This document shows positions 32,183-39,872 of a DNA stretch of 39,956 nt, piece after piece (position 1 is the stretch's first letter; every line of letters starts with the position of its first letter). Both the position numbers and the translations under genes were made by a program. The notes beneath the pieces were generated by a model. That model worked only from the letters and a program-made list of their open reading frames with translations. It did not search any database and had not been told where the DNA came from. Source of the stretch: Thermoprotei archaeon. Its GTDB lineage: Archaea > Thermoproteota > Thermoprotei > Thermofilales > B20-G17. The DNA is taken from NCBI GenBank assembly GCA_003649515.1, contig QMSC01000001.1, positions 1 through 39,956 on the forward strand. The letters are read 5' to 3'.

Positions 32183-32555
32183 TGTACATCTCCTCTGCTT
32201 TTTTCTCAAGCCATCTTAATAATTTAATACACCTTTCAGGGTTTACAGATCCCCCTTCACCACATATATCTAAGTACTGACATGAGAAGCAAGGAACCTC
32301 TCTAAGCTCAGCAGGTATCCTCACGCCCTCTTTGACTCTTTTAGGAACCCTAAGAATGTACGTTGCTTTACCCTTATACATTATTCTTTCGCGCTCAACA
32401 AGACCCATTTTTTCTAGCCTAGCTACAATCCTAGCACCGCTTCTGCTATCTACGCCTATTATATCCCAGAGCTCCCTCTGCACAACGCCCTCGTCGCCAG
32501 CCTCCTCGAGAACTCTTAGTATCTTACGCTCAATGATGTCACTAATTTCGCTCAC
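32169..32555 (-). CDS. Rpc34-like winged-helix Fe-S protein (RNA polymerase III subunit homologue)
   Basis: 128 residues from GTG 32555, with GGAGG upstream. The first 75 form a winged helix (IIERKILRVLEEAGDEGVVQ, SRSGARIVARLEKMGLVERE). Then come four cysteines C89, C92, C98 and C109 (CFSCQYLDICGEG, PERC), the spacing of the 4Fe-4S cluster in archaeal/eukaryotic Rpc34. This protein is known from Crenarchaeota and Thaumarchaeota and has been suggested to help transcribe non-coding RNA. It leads an operon with ThpR, CCA enzyme and a kinase. A TFIIE-like role is the alternative. Confidence 0.8.
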   Translation of the reverse strand: MSEISDIIERKILRVLEEAGDEGVVQRELWDIIGVDSRSGARIVARLEKMGLVERERIMYKGKATYILRVPKRVKEGVRIPAELREVPCFSCQYLDICGEGGSVNPERCIKLLRWLEKKAEEMYNGEG

Positions 32556-32902
32556 TGGCCGCGCCTCCTCAGGACCTGAAGTCTCGTCAAGCTAAATTCA
32601 TAATAATAAGGGCTTAGAGAACTTTTAAGTTTTACATAGGTCTAGTCCACTGCCACTCGTTTTTGTTCTTTTGCATTTTTCATCATATATATTTTAAATA
32701 TTCTCGTAATTAGGAACCAGAATTTTAGCAAATATTGGAGGAAGAACTCTAAATGGATTTTGAGTTCCGAAGATGTTGAAAAGCAGGATGGCTAGCTCCC
32801 ATAATTGGCATAAAGCCGTGAAGAGTATGTTAGTAATTAAAAAGAGAAAGGGAGCTTCATTGAATAATAAAAATAAAAGTTCTTAATATCTTTTCACTTG
32901 TA
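32556..32902. other. intergenic region with a promoter and a possible small ORF
   Basis: The left part (32600-32640) holds the minus-strand promoter of the Rpc34-like operon (CTTAAAAG on the minus strand). The right part holds an AT-rich plus-strand TATA (ATATATATTTTAAATA, about 32687-32700), a GGAGG at 32737-32741 and then two overlapping short frames; the longer is described separately. Nothing else is recognisable. Confidence 0.4.
32773..32886 (+). CDS. possible 37-residue basic peptide
   Basis: ATG 32773 to TAA 32884-32886. The product is MLKSRMASSHNWHKAVKSML... then strongly basic. It has no SD of its own; a better SD (GGAGG at 32737) serves ATG 32753 in another frame, which ends after eight codons (MDFEFRRC) at TGA 32777-32779, overlapping this start. 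A TATA box lies upstream. It could be a coupled leader/peptide pair, a frameshifted remnant, or chance. No family is recognised. Confidence 0.25.
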   Translation: MLKSRMASSHNWHKAVKSMLVIKKRKGASLNNKNKSS

Positions 32903-33859
32903 CTACACTCTCACAATAAGATTTAACCCTTGAAGAAGCTCCTTAAATCTGTTCCTTATGGTTACTTCTGTAACACTTACTATGGATGCTATTTCTCTCT
33001 GAGTTCTGCGTTCTCCATGAAGGAGCGTAGCCAGGTAGACTGCTGCAGCAGCCAGACCTTCAGGCATTCTACCGCTTGTGAGACCAAGAGCACGAGCCTT
33101 CTCAAGTATTTCAACTGCTGTTTGCTGAACTCTCATAGAGAGATCTAAACGAGATACTATTCTAGGAATAAAGTCAACGGCCCTGGAGGGTGGAGCTTTC
33201 CGTACAAGTCCCTCTCCAACTAAAAGCCTGAAACTCCTGGCAATTTCCTTTCTATCTGATTTAGAAACCTTAGAGACCTCATCGAGACTCCTCGGAATGA
33301 TATTAGTTTTACACGCAGCATAAATGCATGCAGCAGCCATACTCTCAACAGATCTACCTTTGATTAGCTTCATTCTTGCAGCTTTACGATAAAGCATTGC
33401 TGCCTCTTCCCTCACAGCCTTTGGCAAACCTAGTTGTGAACCTATGCGTTCTATTTCTCCTAAAGCTATTCTGAGATTCTTCTCATTGCCATCCCCTGTA
33501 TTAAACATCTTATTCGTTCTCCTAAGTCTCAGCGCCTGAATTCTTTTACTAAAGTTTAGATCATTACCGCTTCCGTCCTTGTTTCTCCAGTCTATTGTAG
33601 TTGAGAGACCTTGGTCAGGTCTGAGCGGGGAGAGAGGAGCGCCTACTCGAGTTCTCTTTGCCCTTTGCTCAGGAGTAAAGCTTCTCCATTCAGGCCCCTC
33701 GTCGATTATATAACCTATTACATTGCCGCATTCGATGCAAACGTGCTCCCCACAAGAGGGATCGAAAATTACCTTTTCACTTCCACAGTAGGGACATCTC
33801 TCCTGGTCCTCGTAAAGGTCTTTCCTTTCCATAGCTACATGTTCCTCCAAAGCCTTCAC
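32903..33859 (-). CDS. tfb: transcription initiation factor TFB
   Basis: 318 residues. An N-terminal zinc ribbon (CPYC at 22-25 and CIEC at 41-44), the B-reader/linker (EWRSFTPEQRAKRTRVG), then two cyclin folds (about 120-210 and 215-310) ending in an HTH (TQREIASIVSVTEVTIRNRF) that contacts BRE. It recruits RNA polymerase with TBP. GTG 33859 overlaps the Gar1 stop (GTGA); an internal ATG at 33832 is a possible start. Gar1-TFB adjacency is common in archaea. Confidence 0.96.
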   Translation of the reverse strand: MKALEEHVAMERKDLYEDQERCPYCGSEKVIFDPSCGEHVCIECGNVIGYIIDEGPEWRSFTPEQRAKRTRVGAPLSPLRPDQGLSTTIDWRNKDGSGNDLNFSKRIQALRLRRTNKMFNTGDGNEKNLRIALGEIERIGSQLGLPKAVREEAAMLYRKAARMKLIKGRSVESMAAACIYAACKTNIIPRSLDEVSKVSKSDRKEIARSFRLLVGEGLVRKAPPSRAVDFIPRIVSRLDLSMRVQQTAVEILEKARALGLTSGRMPEGLAAAAVYLATLLHGERRTQREIASIVSVTEVTIRNRFKELLQGLNLIVRV

Positions 33860-34134
33860 CTACTACCTCTCCTTCTTCTCCCCCTCCCCTTCCTCTCGCG
33901 AACTGTTATGTAGAGAACCTTTCCTACCAAGGACTCAGGGGATACGCTATCCTCTATTTCTACCGATACGTAGGGGGATACAGTGGGTCCAAGAACATCA
34001 TAGACTCTTCCTACACGCCTTAACTTTTCATCAAAAACATCATCGAAAAGATGAGGCATGTTTTCAACTTTAACTAATAGCCTCCCCGTCTTCGTGACGT
34101 GTAGTACCTTCCCTAGTCTTCTAATAGCACCCAT
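33856..34134 (-). CDS. gar1: H/ACA RNP protein Gar1
   Basis: 92 residues: MGAIRRLGKVLHVTKTGRLL, LGPTVSPYVSVEI and a basic tail (RGRRRRGSR). It is the small beta-barrel protein that binds Cbf5 in H/ACA ribonucleoproteins guiding pseudouridylation. SD GGTGATG precedes ATG 34134, and a minus-strand TATA-like ATTTTTAAG is about 50 bases upstream. It is co-transcribed with TFB. Cbf5, Nop10 and L7Ae are not in the window. Confidence 0.93.
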   Translation of the reverse strand: MGAIRRLGKVLHVTKTGRLLVKVENMPHLFDDVFDEKLRRVGRVYDVLGPTVSPYVSVEIEDSVSPESLVGKVLYITVRERKGRGRRRRGSR

Positions 34135-34268
34135 TACATCACCTTTTCTCGACTAAAATCAGGGCAGGGAGGGGGCCCCGACTTAAAAATCGCTGAGTGC
34201 TCATAGAGAGAGCTCACTGAAAATATTCTACATCACCGTATAATATGGTTTTTGGTATTTTAACGGCT

Positions 34269-35153
34269 CTAAACAGCCGTCGCGAAGCTGATGATGCCTG
34301 AAATCATGCCGATCAGCGTTATCCTCCTGACTTTTTCAGCAATACGTTGAGGTTCATTCGAAATGAGAAGGTAGACAGAATATGCAAAAATAATGTCTGT
34401 AAGGAGTATTAGGGGATAAAAAAGCCAGGAGAAAGGCTCTCTAGGATTAGCGATGACTAGAAGAACGCTAGTTAGAACAACTGCAACCAGGTAAAAGAGA
34501 GACGCTACTTTACTTGCAAGACTTTCTCCATAAAGCGTGGCAAAAGTCCTTATATTGACTTTTAAATCTCCTCTCATATCACAGATACCTTTGGTAACTT
34601 CTCGACCAAAGGCCGCAAGGAATGCTATGAAGAAGAAAAGCCAGATCTTTGTACAGGGTACAGTATACGGAATGAGCAGTGCTCCGTAAATGAATGGGAG
34701 GGCTGTGAGAGAGGAGACTATCAAGTTATTCAATATAAACACCTTCTTAAGTCCTACATCATAGAGAATACCTAGTGTAAGTGCTACCAATATCACTAAC
34801 GCCTGTGTCCACGCCATCCATTTAATGGCCAGTAAGAAGGATAGTAAGAGAGCTAGAAGCGAGGACATAACTCCAGCGACAAAAGCCTCTCTAAGCGAAA
34901 GCAAGCCTATTACTAGCGGTCTATAAGGAGCATTTATCCTATCTTCTTCAATGTTAAAATAATCATTGAAGATAAAGGTAGCCACCTCTACGAAAAATCC
35001 TGAAAGTCCTCCCATGATTATTATTGGAAAGCTGATAGCGAACCTCTCGAAATCCCCGTTTAAGGAAACCCATGCAGCAACTAGTATTGCTAGTAAAACC
35101 ATAATACCATGGTCTATGCGTGCAAGCTTAAGCAGAGCTTTAATTCTCTTCAT
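34269..35153 (-). CDS. UbiA-family prenyltransferase (archaeal lipid type)
   Basis: 294 residues with about nine membrane segments. The two Asp-rich motifs are NDYFNIEEDRIN (63-74) and DMRGDL (192-197). The family binds prenyl diphosphate through magnesium; archaeal members include DGGGP synthase, which adds the second chain of ether lipids. Asn67 replaces the Asp usually found in the first motif (NDxxDxxxD). The gene is single; the following DNA leads to L22 on the other strand. Substrate is inferred only from the family. Confidence 0.85.
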   Translation of the reverse strand: MKRIKALLKLARIDHGIMVLLAILVAAWVSLNGDFERFAISFPIIIMGGLSGFFVEVATFIFNDYFNIEEDRINAPYRPLVIGLLSLREAFVAGVMSSLLALLLSFLLAIKWMAWTQALVILVALTLGILYDVGLKKVFILNNLIVSSLTALPFIYGALLIPYTVPCTKIWLFFFIAFLAAFGREVTKGICDMRGDLKVNIRTFATLYGESLASKVASLFYLVAVVLTSVLLVIANPREPFSWLFYPLILLTDIIFAYSVYLLISNEPQRIAEKVRRITLIGMISGIISFATAV

Positions 35154-35303
35154 ACTTACCTATTTAGCCTAACAACACATTTTTAATCCTTTACCACTCC
35201 TCCTCTATTGAAGCTCGATTTGGAGGAGTAAAGCTAGATAGAGCTCAAGTAATTGGTGGAATTCCGCGATCACTACCCATCTCAAGAGGAAAACTCGGAT
35301 AAT

Positions 35304-35313
35304 CTTAATAAAT
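35304..35313 (+). promoter_or_regulatory. promoter of the L22-S3-L29-Rpp29-S17-L14 operon
   Basis: CTTAATAAAT with CGGATAA upstream fits TATA/BRE; predicted start near 35335, 30 bases before the L22 ATG, with SD GGAGGAG at 35346-35352. Upstream to 35154 I see no other gene. Confidence 0.45.
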
Positions 35314-35363
35314 ATGTGAAGTGAGAGATTAGGGGAGCTTGAAAGGAGGAGCGGGGTAGTCTA

Positions 35364-35828
35364 ATGGGTGGGCGCTGGAACTTTTCAGCACAGGACCTAG
35401 ATCCTATGCGAACTGCGATAGCTAGTGGACGCGATCTAAGGATCTCATGGAAGCATGCAGTAGAGATCTGTAGGTGTATTAAGGGTTTGAAGGTAGAGGA
35501 TGCCGAAAAGTTACTCGAGAATGTTATAAACATGCGTCGTCCCATACCGTTCCGCCGTTTCCATAAGAAAGTTGCGCATAGAAGACAATTAACCAAGTGG
35601 CCCTCAGGACGATGGCCTGTAAAGGCAGCTAAAGAAATACTTAAGGTCTTAAAGAACGCAGAGGCCAATGCAGAATATAAAGGGCTCGATACAACTCGTC
35701 TCTGGGTAGTACATGCAGCTGCCCATAAAGGTCTTAAAATTAGAAAGTATATTCCCCGTGCCTTTGGTAGGGCTACACCTTACTTCCAACAGTTAGTTCA
35801 CGTAGAAATAGCTTTAATGGAAAAGTAG
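35364..35828 (+). CDS. rpl22: 50S ribosomal protein L22 (uL22)
   Basis: 154 residues. MRTAIASGRDLRISWKHAVE, the tunnel-lining loop region (RRQLTKWPSGRWPVKAAKEI) and the C-terminal WVVHAAAHKGLKIRKYIPRA are diagnostic. It reaches into the peptide exit tunnel next to L4. It opens the operon holding the second part of the S10 cluster; normally S19 precedes it, but S19 lies 21 kb upstream. Confidence 0.98.
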   Translation: MGGRWNFSAQDLDPMRTAIASGRDLRISWKHAVEICRCIKGLKVEDAEKLLENVINMRRPIPFRRFHKKVAHRRQLTKWPSGRWPVKAAKEILKVLKNAEANAEYKGLDTTRLWVVHAAAHKGLKIRKYIPRAFGRATPYFQQLVHVEIALMEK

Positions 35829-35840
35829 TAAGGTGATCAA

Positions 35841-36473
35841 ATGGATTTAGTTAGGCAGTTTATTAAAGAAGGACTAACACGAATGGAAATACATGAGTTC
35901 CTTGAACACGAATTAAGCCGAGCAGGATACGTCGAAGTTCAACTATTGAAAACCCCCATCGGGAACCGCATCGTTATATATGCGGAAAGACCCAGCTTAG
36001 TTATCGGGAGAAGAGGTTCCCGAATAAGGGAGCTTGCTCAAACTCTTGAGAAGAAGTTCGGTATCGAAAACCCCCAGATAGACGTCATTCAAATACCTAA
36101 TCCGGAGCTTAACGCAAAGGTTATGGCGTACAGGATAGCTAGAGCTATAGCTAGAGGAATAAGATTTAGGAGAGCAGCATTCGTGGCCTTAAGACAAATT
36201 ATGAGCGCAGGAGCGCTGGGCGCGGAGATAGTTATTAGTGGAAAACTTACAAGCGAACGCGCACGTTTTGAGAAATTCAGAGATGGTATAGTGTTTAAGT
36301 CAGGAAGACCTCGCGAAATCCTGGTAGATGAAGCCACTGTCCAAGTCCTACTTAAGCTCGGAGTCTACGGAGTAAAGGTAAAGATAGCTAAGCCCGTAGA
36401 GAGAATACCCGGGAGAATAGAGATCCTTCCGATGAGCACTGAACAGGGTGGTGGTAGCGGTGCCCAAGCCTAA
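35841..36473 (+). CDS. rps3: 30S ribosomal protein S3 (uS3)
   Basis: 210 residues. A KH domain with GRRG (RPSLVIGRRGSRIREL) and the C-terminal S3 domain (RAAFVALRQIMSAGALGAEI, GKLTSERARFEKF). It lies at the mRNA entry on the 30S head and helps unwinding. The end (EQGGGSGAQA) is a short low-complexity tail whose bases contain the SD of L29. Confidence 0.98.
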   Translation: MDLVRQFIKEGLTRMEIHEFLEHELSRAGYVEVQLLKTPIGNRIVIYAERPSLVIGRRGSRIRELAQTLEKKFGIENPQIDVIQIPNPELNAKVMAYRIARAIARGIRFRRAAFVALRQIMSAGALGAEIVISGKLTSERARFEKFRDGIVFKSGRPREILVDEATVQVLLKLGVYGVKVKIAKPVERIPGRIEILPMSTEQGGGSGAQA

Positions 36474-36678
36474 GGCTTCCGAGATAAGGAAAATGAGTAG
36501 AGAGGAAAGAGAAAAGCTACTCTACGAGCTTAGATTTGAACTTATGAGATTGAGAGGACTTCTATCCTCTGGAAGCCCTGTTGAGAACCCATCAAGGATA
36601 CGTGAGTTAAAGCGCGCTATTGCGAGAATTCTAACTATTCAGCGTGAAGAGGAATTAAGGCAGAAAAAAGGTGCGTGA
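36460..36678 (+). CDS. rpl29: 50S ribosomal protein L29 (uL29)
   Basis: 72 residues from GTG 36460 (MPKPKASEIRKMSREEREKL); the GGTGGTGG run in the end of S3 acts as SD, and GTG 36448 would be inside it. Two long helices with RELKRAIARILTIQREEELR are typical. It sits at the tunnel exit beside L23. Overlaps S3 by 14 bases and Rpp29 by 8 bases. Confidence 0.95.
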   Translation: MPKPKASEIRKMSREEREKLLYELRFELMRLRGLLSSGSPVENPSRIRELKRAIARILTIQREEELRQKKGA

Positions 36679-36967
36679 ACACCTTGAAGATCACTCCAAG
36701 AAATTTTTGAAACATGAACTGATAGGTTTAAGAGTAGAGGTAGTTGAGAGTAACAATAAGTTCCTAAAAGGGATCTCTGGAACTGTAGTTTATGAGACAA
36801 TGAAGATGATTTTCATACGTACGAAAAGTGGCGCTATTAAAAAAGTACCTAAATCCATCTGTGTGTTTCGGTTCACCCTCCCTGACGGAACAGTCCTTAG
36901 AGTAAATGGGGAAGTTCTTTACGGGAGACCCGAGGACCGGATAAAGAAAAGATTAAAATACTGGTGA
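36671..36967 (+). CDS. rnp1: ribonuclease P protein component 1 (Rpp29/Pop4)
   Basis: 98 residues from GTG 36671. KHELIGLRVEVVESNNKFLK, GISGTVVYETMKMIFIRTK and the ending DRIKKRLKYW match archaeal Rpp29, an Sm-like barrel that binds RNase P RNA with Rpp21 and matures tRNA 5' ends. It sits between L29 and S17, exactly where archaea usually keep it. The RNase P RNA is not seen here. Confidence 0.95.
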   Translation: MREHLEDHSKKFLKHELIGLRVEVVESNNKFLKGISGTVVYETMKMIFIRTKSGAIKKVPKSICVFRFTLPDGTVLRVNGEVLYGRPEDRIKKRLKYW

Positions 36968-37022
36968 GTTAGAGAACAAAAAGTATTTACGATAAAGTGT
37001 GTGCTTAAACAGGGATTGATAG

Positions 37023-37355
37023 ATGTCGCCTGCGAGAAACATAGGGATACCCGGAATAACTCCTCCAGAAGAGGAATGCGATGACCCGAACTGTCCATTT
37101 CATGGAAGACTTTCAGTGCGTGGACTAATATTAGAGGGAGTTGTAGTGAGCACGAGAATGCGCAATACGGTCGTAATTAGGCATGACTACCTTCATTACG
37201 ATAAGAAGTATAAGCGTTATGAAAGGAGGAGGAAGAAGATACACGCTCACCTACCACCCTGCATTGAAGTTAAAGAAGGAGACCTAGTCATAATAGGGGA
37301 ATGTCGACCAATAGCGAAAACTGTATCATTTGTTGTTTTAGGTAAAAAGAAGTAG
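37023..37355 (+). CDS. rps17: 30S ribosomal protein S17 (uS17)
   Basis: 110 residues. The archaeal N-terminal extension has CDDPNCPFHG, and the OB-fold core VRGLILEGVVVSTRMRNTVV and KEGDLVIIGECRP follows. It binds the 5' domain of 16S rRNA. About 55 bases from Rpp29; L14 starts 11 bases after its stop. Confidence 0.97.
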   Translation: MSPARNIGIPGITPPEEECDDPNCPFHGRLSVRGLILEGVVVSTRMRNTVVIRHDYLHYDKKYKRYERRRKKIHAHLPPCIEVKEGDLVIIGECRPIAKTVSFVVLGKKK

Positions 37356-37366
37356 GGGGATAGTGT

Positions 37367-37795
37367 ATGGCGAAAAAGAGGATGAAGAAAGGTGCAAGTA
37401 TTGATAGGATACCCCATATACCCCCAGCAATTTTTACTAATACTTTAGTCAAGATAACGGATAACTCAGGTGGACAGACCGGCCGCGTGATAGGCGTATT
37501 AAAGAAGAAGACCGTTCGCAGAAGACTCCCAGGCGCAGCGGTAGGAGATGTAGTCGTAGTATCTATAAGGGAAGGCAAGCCAGAGCTTAGAAGACAGATA
37601 ATGCATGCAATTGTTGTGCGTCAACGAAAACCCTATAGAAGGGCGGATGGTACGTGGATCCAGTTCGAAGATAACGCAGTTATACTGATAACGCCAGAAG
37701 GTGAACCTCGAGGAACAGAAATAAGAGGTCCAGTAGCAAAAGAAGCAGCAGAAAAGTGGCCGAAAATAGCAAATATAGCCTCATTAATTATATAG
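37367..37795 (+). CDS. rpl14: 50S ribosomal protein L14 (uL14)
   Basis: 142 residues. NTLVKITDNSGGQTGRVIGV, GAAVGDVVVVSIREGKPELR and FEDNAVILITPEGEPRGTEI are diagnostic; complete to IASLII. It contacts 16S rRNA at a subunit bridge. It is the last gene of this operon; L24, the usual next gene, is at the other end of the window. The 206 bases after it contain no gene I can support. Confidence 0.98.
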   Translation: MAKKRMKKGASIDRIPHIPPAIFTNTLVKITDNSGGQTGRVIGVLKKKTVRRRLPGAAVGDVVVVSIREGKPELRRQIMHAIVVRQRKPYRRADGTWIQFEDNAVILITPEGEPRGTEIRGPVAKEAAEKWPKIANIASLII

Positions 37796-38001
37796 CGGTT
37801 ATCTGTGCTCGCTTTTGATTATTAATAGTTGGTGTGAACTTCCTCCTCAGTACCTTATTAGTACCTTAACTTAGCTCCTCCTGTTGCTAACGATAATTCT
37901 GAGGTTACATTAGGTCAGCAAACTTCGAGCTCCTCATACAATGTTCGGCCGACTGTTTATTCATCATACCATAAGTTCATTTGCTCCTCTGACTATTAAA
38001 G

Positions 38002-38358
38002 TTAACACGTCAGGTGGAAAGCCCCTGCGACTCTCTTCCCATTCTCAACGAGGTCATTGTAAACTTTATACGCCTCTCCCGTGGGACAAGCAATTAACCT
38101 TATATTTTGCTTCTTAAGCTCCCTCTCCACCTCTGGTAATATTTTCATGAAACCGTAGTACCCCGTACCTACAACTAGGACCTCTATGTCCTCTTTTAAT
38201 ACCTCTTTTAGGTCGTCAAGACATAATTCATGACCTTCTCGTCGCCACCAATTCTCAACTATCCTTCCAGGTAAAAGTATTAAGTCCTTGCTGTATACTT
38301 TACCCTCAACAACGATCTCTCCAAACTTATAATCATTCACACGAAACATCATCTCCAT
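38002..38358 (-). CDS. Mth938-like domain protein (DUF498)
   Basis: About 118 residues from ATG 38358 (ATG 38352 and 38349 are equal candidates); the frame is open further up to 38403. A TATA box (TTTATTAA on the minus strand at 38373-38380) predicts a near-leaderless start close to these ATGs. The fold is marked by YKFGEIVVEGKVYSKDLILL and VLVVGTGYYGFMKILPEVER, as in Mth938/NDUFAF3/AAMDC proteins. Function in archaea is unknown. Divergent from the sulfatase-fold gene. Confidence 0.75.
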   Translation of the reverse strand: MEMMFRVNDYKFGEIVVEGKVYSKDLILLPGRIVENWWRREGHELCLDDLKEVLKEDIEVLVVGTGYYGFMKILPEVERELKKQNIRLIACPTGEAYKVYNDLVENGKRVAGAFHLTC

Positions 38359-38401
38359 AGCTATGCTAGTGATTAATAAAGTAAGCGTTACTGGTGTGAG
38401 C

Positions 38402-38411
38402 AAAAATAAAT
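38402..38411 (+). promoter_or_regulatory. promoter of the sulfatase-fold gene
   Basis: AAAAATAAAT lies about 40 bases before GTG 38448, back to back with a minus-strand TATA at 38373-38380. Confidence 0.35.
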
Positions 38412-38447
38412 AGGCTCTTCGTCTACTTGAAGTAAAGGTGCTTCAAA

Positions 38448-39872
38448 GTGAATGTAATAGTGATCATGCTGGATAGCTTGAGACCCGACCATCTAGGGTG
38501 TTATGGTAATCCTTGGATTAAAACCCCTAATATAGACGAGTTCGCTAAGGAAAGCGTGATCTTCGAGAGAGCTTACGCTGAAGGTTTGCCAACATTACCT
38601 GTTCGAACAGCTCTATTTACCGGGAGATACACTCTTATGTGGAGAGGCTGGCAACATTTAGAACCCGAAGATGTAACTCTAGCCGAGATCCTATGGGATA
38701 GCGATTACGCTACGGCTTTCATCACAGACACCTACCATCTTCATAAACCTAAAATGGCCTACGAGAGAGGCTTCGACTTCGTAGAATTCATTCGAGGACA
38801 GGAGGCTGATCCCTACATAATCGACCCCAGCATAAAAGTGGATCTATCCAAATGGCATCCTAAAAACTACTTCACAGAGAAGGATAAGAAAGTCTTCATA
38901 CAGTACTTAAGGAACAGACACGATTGGCAAAATGAAGAAGATCATTTCATAGCTAAAGTCGTTAAGGCAGGCATTGAGTGGTTAGAAGGGGAAGTTAACA
39001 GAGGAAGAAAGGATAGGCTTTTCCTATGGCTTGACTGCTTTGACCCTCATGAACCATGGGACCCTCCCGAAAAGTATTACTCCCTCTACGCGCCGAAAGA
39101 TTATGACGACCTGCCAATAATACAACCGTTTATAGGAGGGGAAAAAGGAGGACTTTTAGAGAGTTTTACTGAGAGAGAAGTAAGGCATATTAGAGCTCAA
39201 TATGCTGGAGAAGTGACGCTAGTGGATAAGTGGATAGGAATATTTTTCGAAAAACTTAAAGAGTTAGACCTATGGGATAACAGCCTAATCGTTTTGCTGA
39301 GCGACCATGGTGAACCCCTAGGAGAACACGGTATAATAAGAAAAGTAAGACCATGGCCCTACGAAGAGTTATCCAGAATAGTCTTACTAATAAAACACCC
39401 AGAAGTGGATACAGGAAAGAAAATTGAAGCTTTTGTTCAGACTCCGGATATAATGGTTACCATAATAGACTTTCTACAGATACCTTTAGAAAGAAGTGTG
39501 TGGAGCGTTACTCCTAAGGTCCAGGGTAAAAGCCTACTACCTTTGTTGACCGGAGAAGAGGAGAAGGAGAGAGATTATGCCATCGCAGGACACTTTGGCA
39601 TTTCCTGGAGTATCAGGAATGAGGACTATAGCCTATACTTATGGCCGGGGAAGAAGGCAAGTTATACTTTTGGGACACTTTATATGGAGAAACAGGAGAA
39701 GACTAAAGCGGAACTCTACAGACTTGACCGAAATTATATTCCGCCCCCTCCAGGCGAGTGGAGAGAAGGAGATCAGCCCGAAAGAGAAAACCTAATAGAG
39801 AAGGAGAGAGAGATAGCTGAGACTCTTGAGCTAAAGCTTCGAAGAAAGCTTATGAGAATAGCTGGCTTGTAA
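38448..39872 (+). CDS. sulfatase-fold protein, probable phospho-/sulfo-hydrolase with Thr at the nucleophile site
   Basis: 474 residues from GTG 38448 (AGGTG seven bases upstream). It begins VIMLDSLRPDHLGCYGNP with metal-binding D9, and has LLSDHGEPLGEHG for the second metal pair, plus FDPHEPWDPP. The usual C/S-x-P-S-R signature that makes formylglycine is TLPVR here (Thr49, R53). So it is unlikely to be a formylglycine sulfatase; the alkaline phosphatase superfamily uses Thr in phosphodiesterases and transferases. No signal peptide is seen. Substrate unknown; the GH127 fragment at the other end of the window hints at glycan use only weakly. Confidence 0.8.
   Translation: MNVIVIMLDSLRPDHLGCYGNPWIKTPNIDEFAKESVIFERAYAEGLPTLPVRTALFTGRYTLMWRGWQHLEPEDVTLAEILWDSDYATAFITDTYHLHKPKMAYERGFDFVEFIRGQEADPYIIDPSIKVDLSKWHPKNYFTEKDKKVFIQYLRNRHDWQNEEDHFIAKVVKAGIEWLEGEVNRGRKDRLFLWLDCFDPHEPWDPPEKYYSLYAPKDYDDLPIIQPFIGGEKGGLLESFTEREVRHIRAQYAGEVTLVDKWIGIFFEKLKELDLWDNSLIVLLSDHGEPLGEHGIIRKVRPWPYEELSRIVLLIKHPEVDTGKKIEAFVQTPDIMVTIIDFLQIPLERSVWSVTPKVQGKSLLPLLTGEEEKERDYAIAGHFGISWSIRNEDYSLYLWPGKKASYTFGTLYMEKQEKTKAELYRLDRNYIPPPPGEWREGDQPERENLIEKEREIAETLELKLRRKLMRIAGL

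Noticed and set aside
34185..34230. Imperfect inverted repeat AGTG-CTC / GAGCTCACT between UbiA and Gar1
   Set aside because: Arms need a two-base bulge and no T-run follows on either strand; weak as terminator or operator.
37850..37870. Tandem AGTACCTTA copies after L14
   Set aside because: Only two short copies in AT-rich DNA; no associated gene or wider repeat.
37874..37989. GCTCCTC three times at spacings of 55 and 54 bases after L14
   Set aside because: Looks array-like, but the repeat is only seven bases and the intervening sequences show no longer repeat, so it is not a CRISPR and may be chance.
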